Shown here: piece after piece, positions 1-10,982 of the stretch | Layout: each line of letters begins with the position of its first letter | How positions within the stretch are numbered: position 1 is the stretch's first letter | Source of the DNA: Strigops habroptila | Taxonomy: Eukaryota; Chordata; Aves; Psittaciformes; Psittacidae | Direction: 5' to 3' | Length of the DNA: 64,000 bases | Assembly: GCF_004027225.2 (NCBI RefSeq) | Contig: NC_046358.1 | Location: 1,647,180 to 1,711,179 of the forward strand | The notes under the pieces: generated by a model | The model's input: only the letters and a program-made list of their open reading frames with translations | Told to the model about the DNA's origin: nothing | Databases searched by the model: none | Program-made: the position numbers and the translations under genes

Positions 1-584
1 ATCTCGCTGGTGTGGGTGTCAGAGCACATGAGCTTTAGAACAGGGACTGTGTCACAGAAGAAGTGGTCGATGCGGTTGGGACCACAGAAGGAACCTCCAA
101 ATGTGCACCATGTGTAGATGATGGCACTGAGGAAGGCAAATAGGTAGGATGATGCTACCAGCTGCCAGCAGACACGGCTGGAGATGACGGTCATGTAAAG
201 CAGGGGATGGCAGATAGCAACGTGCCGGTCGTAGGCCATCATGGCCAGCAGGTGACACTCAGCAGTAGCAAAGAAAGCAAAGGAGAGGAACTGCATCATG
301 CAGGCAGAGAAAGAAATGGTTTTCTCCTCTGATAACAGGTCTGCCAGCATCCTGGGGGAGACGACTGTGGAATAGCAGACATCAATGAAGGCAAAATGTG
401 TGAGGAAGAAGTACATGGGGGTGTGGAGGCTGGGAGACACCTGCACCAAGACGATAATGCCAATGTTCCCCACCAAAGTGACAATGTAAATTGATACAAA
501 CAAGACAAAAAGAGGGGTCTGTGCACATGGGCTGTCTGTAATTCCCACCAGGATGAATTTAGTCTGGGTGTGATTTCCTGCCAT
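1..584 (-). CDS. Olfactory receptor, class II, N-terminal 194 codons (cut by window edge)
   Basis: Seven-transmembrane odorant receptor of the olfactory sensory neuron membrane, coupling to Golf. The reading frame opens at the ATG at 584-582 and stays open to base 1, so the gene continues to the left. I translated it by hand: an NHT glycosylation sequon at residues 4-6, a GN pair in TM1, PMYFFL at the start of TM2, [10 protein letters not shown] after TM3, and the SFCGPN...HFFCD loop cysteines are all present. It differs from the receptor at 3897-4856 at about 14 of 194 residues (about 93 percent identity) and is its tandem duplicate. The DRY arginine motif reads DRH, as in the sister copy. 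The missing C-terminal third prevents saying whether the gene is whole. OR family assignment below class II is not attempted. Confidence 0.93.
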   Translation of the reverse strand, partial: MAGNHTQTKFILVGITDSPCAQTPLFVLFVSIYIVTLVGNIGIIVLVQVSPSLHTPMYFFLTHFAFIDVCYSTVVSPRMLADLLSEEKTISFSACMMQFLSFAFFATAECHLLAMMAYDRHVAICHPLLYMTVISSRVCWQLVASSYLFAFLSAIIYTWCTFGGSFCGPNRIDHFFCDTVPVLKLMCSDTHTSE

Positions 585-3500
585 GACCAGGCGTTACCTG
601 CTGAGGCAAACAGAAAAGAAACATCACAGTGGTTTAAAAACAGAGATTCACTTTTGGACCATTTTTTACTGCAGTCATTGACCACTTGTACTGCCACATA
701 TTAGTATATTCTTCTATATTTTCTAATCAAATTATATATGTTTAATGGTTTTTTGGTTCTGGTTCTTAGAAAAATACGAGTGCACTGAAGCAACACAAAT
801 GTCTTATTTGGTTTTCTATGCTAGGACACTTAAAACTAATGATTTATTCATACACGTGTGTTTTCAGATTTGAGAAAAGAACCAGATCTTTATCCACTTT
901 CAGTTTGAAGGCAATTTCTGTCAGAAGACACCTCAGAAGAACCTCACAGGAGCACACGTAAACCTGGAACAAGAGAAAGTCCCAGTTGCAGTGAAATCCC
1001 AGCTCACACATTAATATCCTCTAGACATTTTCCTTTGGATTTTAATTATCATTTCAGTCTTCAAATCACATTTATCAAACTCTTTGAGATCATTCATAAA
1101 AGATAACATTCACATTGGTAAATTCATGATTTATAGCTTTCTGAGCTCCAGCACACTGAAGCATCCTAAACCCATGGGCATTAAGATGCTTACTTGGAAA
1201 CTCAGATGATGTTAAAACGTGGTGATTCCAAAGGCTGATTTGTTAGTGACTATATACTGCTGATAATCTGAGATGTTGCATTTCTTTATAACAAAATAAG
1301 CTTCATCCTCTTTTAACTCTTGAAGAAATCAGTGCTTCTTGCTTTAGCTGCCCATGTAAAAGAAAAACAACCTGCATAAGCCATTGCTCCCTTTTATTAT
1401 AAAGAAAACCCACTTTGGTAAGGCTGTTTTCTGACACAGCTTTCCCAAAGAGGACACGAGGACATAAAGAAGAAGAAAGCCCACTGCCTAAATGCAGGTG
1501 AGGCTCTGCTTTGTCTTGGTGTTACCTCCTGTGCCTTCCCTCTGCCACCGAGTGATGGGAGCCAAAGGTTCATCCCCAATGCAACAGAGAACATCTACGT
1601 GCCGGCATCATCTCTGTTAAGCACCTGATGTGAAGGGGGGTGAGCTCCTTCCAAGCTCCAAGAGCTGAGCTTGTGGTGCTGGGGCTGTAAATACAGTTCC
1701 ATGTGCTCTCCTGGGAGGAAGCCTCCAGGGCTGCTCATGCTTTACCAGAGGAAAACAAAGAGAAGGAAAAGCCAAGGGTGTGAAATCAACTCTGAAAGGC
1801 ATTGTGGTGCTTGGGCATCTGAAAGACACGGCATGGATGAGCCATCCCTGAACACAGCTATACAGCAGCAGTGATGACCAGCTCATGGGATGCTTCTGAC
1901 ATACTTGTGGACCATGCAAAGGTTTTGGTGTGACCTTGGCAACAGAATGAGAATGTGTTTAGAGACATTTGAGATCTTGCAGAGGGTCCCCTAGTGGTAC
2001 ATGAAGCAGCAGTGACTCCATCTGTGGAGCTCCTAATGTCCCTCTGTGGACACTTGAGAGCCCAGTTTTCCAGCCCCAGTGGGATTATGCACATGTAGTG
2101 CCTGGATGTGCATCAGCTGAGCTGGTGACTCTGGGCTTCCACTGTCTTCAAGGGTGAGAAATGGGCATTTTCAAGCAGTGATTGTTTGTCCAGGGTAAAC
2201 TAAGAGGCCTTTAACCCCCTCAGCAGCCTCAGCTGGGGCTTCATCCCCACCCTCCGCCTATTTCTCCCCCATCTCTACTTAAGCTCAGCCCGGGGAGGTT
2301 GAGGTTTATTGGGGGACTCCTGGTTTCTAGTTTAGCATGAGGTGTGCACAACTTTGGATTCCTTTGATCTTGACTTAGGTTTGCTCATGGACCTCACTTG
2401 CAATTGCTGGAACTTACCCTGAGCAGCGCAGTGACTTCACCTGACTTGTCTTGGTCTTGGACCTGCCTCATCATCGCCATCTTGCCTGATACTCTGGAGT
2501 CGTGGCTGAACTTGGCCCAGGTCTCTCTTCCTTGCTCAGGTACTGTGGGAAGATTCCCTGTATAAAATATTGTCCTCATTGGCTCTATTTAGATAGATTA
2601 AAGAGATAAACCCCTCTGGCACTCTCCAGGCTCTTGTAGAGTAGAACTCTTCACCCTCTGCCCCCAACAGCCCAGCCAGTGCTCACTGCTCTGGCAGTCT
2701 CTCTCCAGACATGGTCTCCAGACCATGTCCCTGCATGGGTAAAGTAGGAGATAGTCTTCTCAGTGAGAGAAAGAGAGTAACAAATACAAGAATATATATG
2801 AGTTTTATTTTCTGGTCCTTAGTGCTTTTTCCATTTCTATATATGATATTAGGTTTATGGTGTTCAGATGATAGTTAATACTTTGTTTTTGAAATGGGTA
2901 TTCAGGTATTAGTGTTCAGGTCTTAGTAAAGTCTAGTAAATCTTTCCAGCTTCGATATTTCTGGAGTTACAAGATGCTGAGATGCCATCTCTAAGAGATG
3001 CTCTTTCTCAATAACCTCTCAGCAGTTTCTGATCTTGGTGTATTCTGCCTCCCAGAAGAAAACCCATCTCAAGGGTTGAGGAAGTGATAGTTCCAGATGC
3101 GTAACTTGTGAAATCACTAAAGGAATTCTCCAATTACATCTGAAGGGGAGAGAAACCAAGATTGACATGGGGTGATGTGCCCAATGAGGCTTCTGGCAGC
3201 ATATCCTAACCATCTAAGATAGAAAGTAATACATGGGAAAGACAGGAGCAACTGGGAGATACAGCCATAAATGGATACACAACACCATGTAGAATCGAAC
3301 AGAGAAGAAAAGGAGACTTGGAGGATTTACTTCTCTGAAACTCTGATTTATAAAACAAGCCAGGAATTGGGAAAATATTTTTTTTTCTCAAGATAGAGAT
3401 GATTCTGTGCAGTACAGTCATGCAGATCCACAGACTCTGTCCAAGTCTGTGTGTCACTCTACTTATAAGACCAGTTTTATATATTTTATTTGTATTCCTC

Positions 3501-3896
3501 TGTCACACATATATGTAATTACAGACATACACATTACAGATATTGGAGCTGAGGGACAAGGTCAAGAATCTTGGAAGAAAAATACATCTTTATCAGTGAA
3601 AAAAGTGATAAATAAAATAAAGCCGATTGGTGTTTCCTGTGAGGAAAAGAGGCCTAGGATAATTCAGGGTCGTTTCTTCCTACAGGCTGGTGACGGCAAA
3701 GAGAAATGAAGTTTGAGGTTCCTGCTCCTTTTGGTTTCGTGCAAGGCAGATGTGATGGCGGGGTCTATCTCTCATTAAACAGTGTCATTGACTTTTGTGC
3801 AGGAACCGTGGAAGAACCTACATCAAATCATGAGGATTAGGGGAAAATCCCATTGGTTTAGTGCCCCCATAGGCTTTCTCACTTGATGTAAACTGT
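585..3896. other. Intergenic: duplicated OR flank plus unique spacer
   Basis: No coding exon recognised. The first 2.85 kb is the upstream flank of the first receptor and is shared with the second copy. Short frames in this stretch (for example near 1400-2090) recur in copy 2 only because the DNA is duplicated; they match no protein I know. Bases 3430-3896 are spacer between copies with nothing recognisable. Confidence 0.7.
2150..2560. repeat. Unclassified dispersed block with TATA-like core, copy A
   Basis: GC-rich lead, a CTACTTAAGCTCAGCC core near 2274, then a run rich in TTGACCTG-like words. The same layout occurs at about 6510-6880 (as part of the segmental duplication) and independently at about 29990-30250. 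It could be an old LTR or another dispersed element; no terminal repeats are clear enough to name it. Confidence 0.4.
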
Positions 3897-4856
3897 TCAT
3901 GTCCTGGATGACACAACTCTTTTATGTTGACAGCTGATGAACAACTTCCTTCCGCCCTTGACCAGAGCTCCCTTCACCTCCTTGTTCCTCAGGCTGTAGA
4001 TGAATGGGTTGAGCATAGGGATGACCACCGCGTAGAAGATGGATGCCACCTTATCCAGGCTCCTGTGGCTAGATGGAGGTTGTAGGTACATGAAGAATGC
4101 TGACCCAAAGAATAAGGCAACAGCTATCAAATGGGAGGCACAAGTCTGGAAGGCTCTGGCCCTGCTCTGTGCTGAGCACATCCTCAGCACTGTGTGGAGG
4201 ATAGAGATGTAGGAGAGCAAAATGACCATGATCGTGCCCACCTGGTTGATGGTGACAAAGGCAAAAATGACCATCTCACTGCTGTGGGTGTCAGAGCACA
4301 CGAGCTTTAGAACAGGAACTTCATCACAGAAGAAGTGGTCGATGCGGTTGGGACCACAGAAGGAACCTCCAAACGTGCACCATGTATAGATGATGGCACT
4401 GAGGAAGGCGAATAGGTAGGATGATGCTACCAGCTGCCAGCAGACACGGCTGGAGATGATGGTGATGTAAAGCAGGGGGTGGCAGATAGCAACATGCCGG
4501 TCGTAGGCCATCATGGCCAGGAGGTGACACTCATTAGTAGCAAAGAAAGCAAAGGAGAGGAACTGCATCATGCAGGCAGAGAAAGAAATGGTTTTCTCCT
4601 CTGATAACAGGTCTGCCAGCATCCTGGGGGAGACGACTGTGGAATAGCAGATGTCAGTGAAGGCAAAATGTGTGAGGAAGAAGTACATGGGGGTGTGGAG
4701 GCTGGGAGACACCCACACCAAGACGATAATGCCAACATTCCCCACCAAAGTGACAATGTAAATCAATAGAAACAAGACAAAAAGAGGGGTCTGTGCAAAT
4801 GGGCTGTCTGTAATTCCCAACAGGATGAATTTAGTCTGGGTGTGATTTCCTGCCAT
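3897..4856 (-). CDS. Olfactory receptor, class II, 319 aa
   Basis: Complete single-exon odorant receptor. The start ATG (4856-4854) is followed by an NHT sequon at residues 4-6, as usual for ORs. Seven hydrophobic segments are visible with GN at 39-40 in TM1, PMYFFL at 56-61, [10 protein letters not shown] from 116, a three-cysteine second extracellular loop, LLSY in TM5, [10 protein letters not shown] before TM6 and [12 protein letters not shown] in TM7. The C-terminal tail is somewhat long. Position 121 is His instead of the usual Tyr of the DRY motif; the partial copy at 1-584 has the same change, so it predates the duplication. No frameshift or stop is present. Likely expressed monoallelically from an upstream noncoding exon, which I cannot identify. 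Confidence 0.96.
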   Translation of the reverse strand: MAGNHTQTKFILLGITDSPFAQTPLFVLFLLIYIVTLVGNVGIIVLVWVSPSLHTPMYFFLTHFAFTDICYSTVVSPRMLADLLSEEKTISFSACMMQFLSFAFFATNECHLLAMMAYDRHVAICHPLLYITIISSRVCWQLVASSYLFAFLSAIIYTWCTFGGSFCGPNRIDHFFCDEVPVLKLVCSDTHSSEMVIFAFVTINQVGTIMVILLSYISILHTVLRMCSAQSRARAFQTCASHLIAVALFFGSAFFMYLQPPSSHRSLDKVASIFYAVVIPMLNPFIYSLRNKEVKGALVKGGRKLFISCQHKRVVSSRT

Positions 4857-6898
4857 GACCAGGTGTTACCTGCTGAGGCAAAAGGAAGGAAAACATCAAA
4901 CTGATTAAAAAACAGAGATTCACTTTTGGATCATATCTAAGTCCAATCAATAAGAAATTTAACTGCCAAATTTGGCTAGAATTAATATATTCTACTACAT
5001 TTTGTAACCACAAATTGTTTTTTGGTTTTTTTTTTATTTGCAGTTGAGATATTTAGAAAAGAACAAGGAGCGAGCTGAAGCAACAATAGCATTTTTGTTT
5101 TTCTGTCCTGTGATACTTAAGACTATCAATTTCTTCAAGCACATGTGTTTTCAGCTTTGAGAAAAGAAGCAGATCTTTATTCACTTTTGGTTTGGAGGCA
5201 ATTTTTTCAGAATACACCTCACAGTAACCTCATAGGAGTGCACGTAAACCTGCCCATAAACAACTTACAGGAGCAAGAGAAAGTCCCAGTCCCAGTGATA
5301 TGCCAGCTTAAACATTAATGACCTCCAGACATTTTCACTTGGCTTTGAATTATCATTTCAGTCTTCCAATAACATTTATCAAACTCTTTGAGATCATTCA
5401 CAACAGATCAAATTCGCATTGGTAAATTCATGATTTATACCTTTCTGAGCTCCAGCATGCTGAAGCATCCTAAACCCATGGGCATTAAGTTGCTTACTTG
5501 AAAACTCAGATGATGTTAAAACGTGGTGATTCCAAAGGCTGATTTGTTAGTGACTATATTCTGCTGACAATCTGAAATGTTGCATTTCTTTATAACAAAA
5601 TAAGCTTCATCCTCTTTTAACTCTTGAAGAAATCAGTGCTTCTTGCTTTAGCTGCCCATGTAAAAGAGAAACAACCTGCATAAGCCATTGCTCTCTCTTA
5701 TTATAAAGAAAACTCACTTTGGTAAGGCTGTTTTCTGACACAGCTTTCCCAAAGAGGACACGAGGACGTAAAGAAGAAGAAAGCCCACTGCGTAAATGCA
5801 GGTGAGGCTCTGCTTTGTCTTGGTGTTACCTCCTGTGCCTTCCCTCTGCCACCGAGTGATGGGAGCCAAGGGTTTATCCTCAATGCAACAGAGAACATCT
5901 ATGCACCGGCATCACCTCTGTTAAGCACCTGATGTGAAGAGGGGTGAGCTCCTTTCAGGCTCCAAGAGCTGAGCTTGTGGTGCTGGGGCTGTAAATACAG
6001 TTCCATGTGCTCTCCTGGGAGGAAGCCTCCAGGGCTGCTCATGCTTTACCAGAGGAAAACAAAGAGAAGGAAAAGCCAAGGGTGTGAAATCAACTCTGAA
6101 AGGCATTGTGGTGCTTGGGCATCTGAATGACACAGCGTGGATGAGCCACCCCTGAGCACACCTACACAGCAGCAGTGATGACCGGCTCATAGGATGCTTC
6201 TGACATACTTGTGGACCATGCAACAGTTTTGGTGTGACCTTGGCAACAGAATGAGAATGTGTTTAGAGACATTTCAGATCTTGCAGAGGGTCCCGAAGTG
6301 GTACATGAAGCACAAGTGACTCCTTCTGTGGAGCTGCTGATGTCCCTCTGTGGACTCTGGAGAGCCCAGTTTTCCAGCCCCAGTGGGGTTGTGCACATGT
6401 AGTGCTTGGATGTGCAACACCTGAGCTTCCATTGTCTTTACTGTGGACCCACTGACTCTGGGCTTCCACTGTTTTCAAGTGTGAGAAATGGGCATTTTCA
6501 AGCAGTGATGAATTGTACCAAAGTGAACTAATAGGCCTTTATCCCCCTGTGCAGCCTCAGCTGGGGCTTCATCCCCACCCTCTGCCTGTTTGCCCCGCAT
6601 CTCTATTTAAGCTAAGCCCACAGAGGTTGAGCTTTATTAGAAGAGTGCTGGTTTCCAGTTTAGCAGGATTTGTGCACACCTTTGGAATCCTTTGATGGTA
6701 AGCTGGGCTTGATCATCGACCTGCCCGGCAATAGCTGGACCTGATCCTAACCGGGGGATTGACCTGAATTGGCTAGACTTGACCTGACTTTTCTTGATCT
6801 TGGACCTGCCTCATCATCACCAACTTGCGTGATGCTCTGGAGTCTTGGCTGAACTTGGCCCAGGTCTCTGTGTTTGCCCTACTTCCTTTGCTCAGGTA
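4857..6898. other. Intergenic: duplicated upstream flank of the OR at 3897-4856
   Basis: No gene recognised. The stretch matches 585-2546 with scattered substitutions and small indels. A second copy of the TATA-like block lies at about 6510-6880 (core near 6602). Confidence 0.7.
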
Positions 6899-6899
6899 T

Positions 6900-7615
6900 C
6901 ACAGAATCATAGAATCGTAAGGGTTGGAAAGGACCTTAAGATCATCTAGTTCCAACCCCCCTGCCATGGGCAGGGACACCTTGCCCTAAACCACGTCGTT
7001 CAAGGCTCTGTCCAACCGGGCCTTGAACACCGCCAGGGATGGAGCATCCACAACCTCCCTGGGCAACCCATTCCAGTGCTTCACCACCCTCACTGTAAAG
7101 AACTTCTTCCTTATATCTAATCTAAACTTCCCCTGTTTCAGTTTGAACCCATTACCCCTTGTCCTACCACTACAGTCCCTAAGGAAAGTCCCTCCCCAGC
7201 ATCCTTGTAGACCCCCTTCAGGTACTGGAAGGCTGCTATGAGGTCACCATGCAGCCTTCTCTTCTCCAGGCTGAACAGCCCCAACTTTCTCAGCCTGTCT
7301 TCATACGGGAGGTGCTCCAGCCCTCTTATCATCCTCGTGGCCCTCTTCTGGACTTGCTCCAACAGCTCCATGTCCTTTTTATGTTGAGGACACCAGAACT
7401 GTACACAGTACTCCAAGTGAGGTCTCACGAGAGCAGAGTAGAGGGGCAGGATCACCTCCTTTGACCTGCTGGTCACGCTTCTTTTGATGCAGCCCAGGAT
7501 ACAGTTGGCTTTCTGGGCTGCAAGTGCACACTGCCGGCTCATGTTAAGCTTTTCGTCAACCAACACCCCCAAGTCCTTTTCTGCAGGGCTGCAGGTACTA
7601 CGAGATGGTCCCTGC
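6900..7615 (-). mobile_element. CR1 LINE, 5'-truncated, about 715 bp
   Basis: The element is on the minus strand: the 3' tail reads TCACAGAATCATAGAATCG on the plus strand at 6899. Translating the minus strand gives the C-terminal part of the CR1 reverse transcriptase ORF2, with recognisable words [25 protein letters not shown] and [15 protein letters not shown]. Copy 1 of the segmental duplication lacks it, so it either inserted after the duplication or was lost from copy 1. The 5' limit is approximate. Confidence 0.93.
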
Positions 7616-9849
7616 ACACCATGGTGTTCCCCTTTGGCTCTGTTGAAAGAGATGAAAGAGACAAAGTCCTGTGGCACTGCCCAGGTTCCTGCAAAGTAGA
7701 ACCCATCGCCCTCTGCAACTAAAAGTCCAGCCAGCGCTCACTGCTCTGGCAGTCCCTCTGTATCCCAACCATGCTCTTGCATGGGCTAAATAGGAGATAG
7801 TCTTTTCAGTGAGGGAAATAAAATAATAAATTTAACATTATATTCAAGTGTTATTCTCTGGTCCTTAGTATCTCCTTCATTTCCAAATATAATATTAGAA
7901 TTATGGTTTTGAGTAGATGGGTAACACTTTAGTTTGGAAATGGGTTTCAAGTCTTAGTAAAGACTCATAAAGCTGCCCAGGTTGAGTGTTTCTGTAGTTA
8001 CAAGATGCTGAGATGTCATTTTGAAGAGATGCTCTTTCTCAATAACCTCCCAGCCATTTCTGATCTTGGTGTGTTCTGGCTCCCAGAAGACATCCTCTCT
8101 CAAGGGCTGAGGAAGTAATAGTTCCAGGTGTCTAACTTGTGAAATCACTATGGGATCTCTCCAATTATATCTGAAGAGGAGAGAAAACAATATTGGCATG
8201 GGGCGATGTGCCCAATGAGGTTGTTGGCAGCTTATCTCTACCGTCTAAGCTGGAAAGCAATAAGTAGTGAAGATCGGAGCCTCTGGGAGACACAGCCATA
8301 CATGGACACCCAACACCATGTAGAACTGAAGAGAGAAGGAAAGGAGATTTGGAGGATTTCATGGAATGGTGAACCGCAGCATCCTGGAATCATGACATTT
8401 CTTCTCTGAAACTCTGATTTATAAAGCAAGCTAGAAGGTTGAAAAATAAGGTTTTTCTCTGAAGATAGAGATGCTTCTGTGTAATAGTCACGCAAATGGG
8501 CAAGGAAGATCTGCTTAGAGACAATGCCAAAGGAATGTAGCAGTGATTGTCACAGGAGCTTAAATTGCCATTTCTTTTTGCAAACATCTCCTTGCCTACT
8601 GGTAACAAATATACTGGGACAAATATAAACATGTACAGAAGAAATCTTTAATGTGTCTTACATATTTACCCTCTCCCCTGGCACAGTCCTTTCTGGGGAT
8701 GTGTTTTATTCTGTTTATGAGATGAGAATACACAATTTCAAGTGAATGTAATAGGATACAGTATATTTGTCTGTATTGTTGCCTTTCTAGTTTCCTGCAG
8801 CAATAAAAAGATGCAGGTTCTGTCTGTCTTTGAATGATCTCCTTGGAGAAAGGAATAAGATGCAGACGCAAAAGTAGTTCAGCCTGAAAGAGGCTGGTTC
8901 TTCAACAGGAAACCAAAAGTGGCATCTCAGGTACTATTTGGGAGATGGTGGTGGAACTAGGTTTAAACTCCTCTCAAATGTCTGTGTTTGAGACATGTGG
9001 TTATGTTATAAATCCTTTCTAAAAGGAAGTTTTCCTTCCTAACCTTTATCTGGCATGAAATCGGTTGTTTGAAGGTACTTGCTGTGTGCTTAAAATGTAA
9101 GTTAAATGGTAGAAATTAAAGGGAAAAGCACAGTTTTGACAAGTCACCAGCTAAGCTGGAAGGTATTGGAGAAGGAAAGATAAATACATATGCACTTCTG
9201 TTCATTCTATGTATTTATTCTTAAAGGATGAGAGCAGTTATTGAAATGCAGTTTAGCCCCCAAAGTAGCCACTAACCTTGTTATCAATCGGTTGTTTTTA
9301 ATGAAAACCCAACATGTTGCTTTTGTTTCTGAGCACTTAGACTAAGAAGCAATAAATTCAGACCCTGAGCTACCTGGGATAATGGAGAGTCTCTGGGACA
9401 TCATCAACCTGAAAGCAGCGTGAAAGCTAATGTTCCTCTAGCTTGTGTGTTATCAGAGCAGCCAATACGAGCTGCTCTTCCCTTAGTGTGGAGAAAACTG
9501 CAGGCAGATGGAAACATAGTGAAGACCATGGAGATGTCCAAGGGAAAACTTGCTTTGTTGGCTTCAGACTTCCTTTGAAATCAGTAAGTGAGGGTAGAAG
9601 ATATGTTCAAAGCTTGGTTTAAGAGCTTGAGTGGTAGATGTAGTCACTGAGTCCTTGCATGGGCAGGTGGTTGTGGACCATCTAAGCATCCTGCCAAGGT
9701 GCCTGGCAGTGTTTCATTAGAGAATGTCTTCATTATCTACAGAGCACAGGATTCAACCCCACTAATAATTAAGTGAAGGATTAAGCCATCCTAACTGATC
9801 TCACAGAAATCACTCCCCTGACTGGGAACTGGGAGTCTCTTGCACACCG
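7616..9849. other. Intergenic spacer between OR at 4856 and OR at 9850
   Basis: To about 8500 this is duplicated flank (matching about 2580-3430). From 8500 to 9849 it is AT-rich unique sequence upstream of the plus-strand receptor and probably contains that gene's promoter and noncoding exon. I see no motif good enough to place them. Confidence 0.6.
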
Positions 9850-10797
9850 ATGGCTTGGGAAAACTGGACTACAGTGACAGAGTTTGTTTTCAAGGGGTTC
9901 ACGGATAGCCTCGACCTCCAGTTTACTCTCTTTGTGTTTTTCCTGCTCATCTATGTCACCACCGTGGTGGGAAACCTAGGCGTCATTGCTGCAGTCTGGC
10001 TCAATTCCCAGCTTCAAACCCCCATGTACTTCTTCCTCGGCCACTTGTCCTTCTTGGATCTGTGCTGCTCCTCTGTGGTGACACCCAAAATGCTGCTGAA
10101 CTTCTTGTCTGAAAGGAAGACTATTTCTTTTGCTGGCTGCTTCCTACAGCTCTATTTCTATGCTGCTTTTGTAATCACAGAGTGTTACCTCCTGGCTGTG
10201 ATGGCGTACGACCGCTACGTTGCGATATGCAACCCCTTGCGCTACCCCATCCTCATGTCCAAGAAGGTCTGTGTTTCTCTCTTAGCAGGGTCCTATGCAA
10301 TTGGGCTTTTTAATTCAGTGGTCTTCATAGGCTTTGCATTGAGGGTGTCCTTCTGCGGTCCCAATGTCATTGACCACTTCTTCTGTGATGGGCCACCACT
10401 CTCAAAACTGGCTTGCTCTGATACTTCCCTCAACCAAATGTTGTTACTTGCTTTTGGGGGTTTCAACGAGATAACCACCATATCAGTCATCCTCATCTCC
10501 TATGGCCACATCCTCTTCACCATACTGAGGACGGGCTCTACGCCAAGCAAGCGTAAAGCTTTTGGTACATGTGCATCCCACCTAGTGGTTGTTACGATCT
10601 TCTATGGGACCCTTATCTTCATGTACCTGCGGCCCAACTCCAGCTACAACCTGGGCAGGGACAAAATAGTTTCTATCTTTTACACTGTGGTGACCCCAAT
10701 GTTGAACCCTTTCATCTACAGCCTGAGGAACAAGGAGGTGAAGAGTGCTCTGAAGAGAGCAGTGGGGAGAATGATTATTTCCCTGCTAAAGTGGTAA
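9850..10797 (+). CDS. Olfactory receptor, class II, 315 aa
   Basis: Complete single-exon odorant receptor. The ATG at 9850 gives the usual short N-terminus with an NWT sequon at residues 5-7 and a [10 protein letters not shown] opening. TM1 carries VVGNLG, then [34 protein letters not shown] after TM3, [15 protein letters not shown] in extracellular loop 2, [12 protein letters not shown] before TM6 and [21 protein letters not shown] at the C-terminus. All hallmark residues are intact. An AATAAA lies about 180 bases past the stop. It resembles mammalian OR5/OR8/OR9-type receptors in general style, but no subfamily is claimed. Confidence 0.96.
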   Translation: MAWENWTTVTEFVFKGFTDSLDLQFTLFVFFLLIYVTTVVGNLGVIAAVWLNSQLQTPMYFFLGHLSFLDLCCSSVVTPKMLLNFLSERKTISFAGCFLQLYFYAAFVITECYLLAVMAYDRYVAICNPLRYPILMSKKVCVSLLAGSYAIGLFNSVVFIGFALRVSFCGPNVIDHFFCDGPPLSKLACSDTSLNQMLLLAFGGFNEITTISVILISYGHILFTILRTGSTPSKRKAFGTCASHLVVVTIFYGTLIFMYLRPNSSYNLGRDKIVSIFYTVVTPMLNPFIYSLRNKEVKSALKRAVGRMIISLLKW

Positions 10798-10976
10798 ATG
10801 GTTTGACATTTAGGCAATGATGGGAACAGTGTCGGTGTTTTGGGGTCTTTTTGAGGTTGTAGAGAGGCTGTGATAATACTTCTATATATTACAGTCCATT
10901 TTGTAGACCACCTCTATTGATGTGGGATTAATTTGTTATACATTTGCCTCTTGATAGTGTATTTCATGACAGGAGA

Positions 10977-10982
10977 AATAAA
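10977..10982 (+). other. Poly(A) signal candidate for OR at 9850-10797
   Basis: AATAAA hexamer 180 bases downstream of the receptor stop, in the right strand and distance for a short OR 3' UTR. Confidence 0.5.

Larger units (their letters stand above)
1..3430. repeat. Tandem segmental duplication, copy 1
   Basis: Receptor gene plus upstream flank that recurs at 3897-8500. Matching landmarks are start codons 584 and 4856, the block at 1397-2094 with 5701-6398, and the block near 3010-3430 with 8035-8490. The offset is 4272 at the gene, 4304 in the upstream flank and about 5030 beyond the CR1 insertion of copy 2. The left limit lies outside the window. Confidence 0.9.
3897..8500. repeat. Tandem segmental duplication, copy 2
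   Basis: Second copy of the receptor unit. It matches 1-3430 across the coding region and upstream flank. It is longer because a CR1 fragment lies at 6900-7615, where copy 1 (about 2546-2580) has only some 35 bp. The left boundary cannot be set because the equivalent part of copy 1 is outside the window. Confidence 0.88.
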
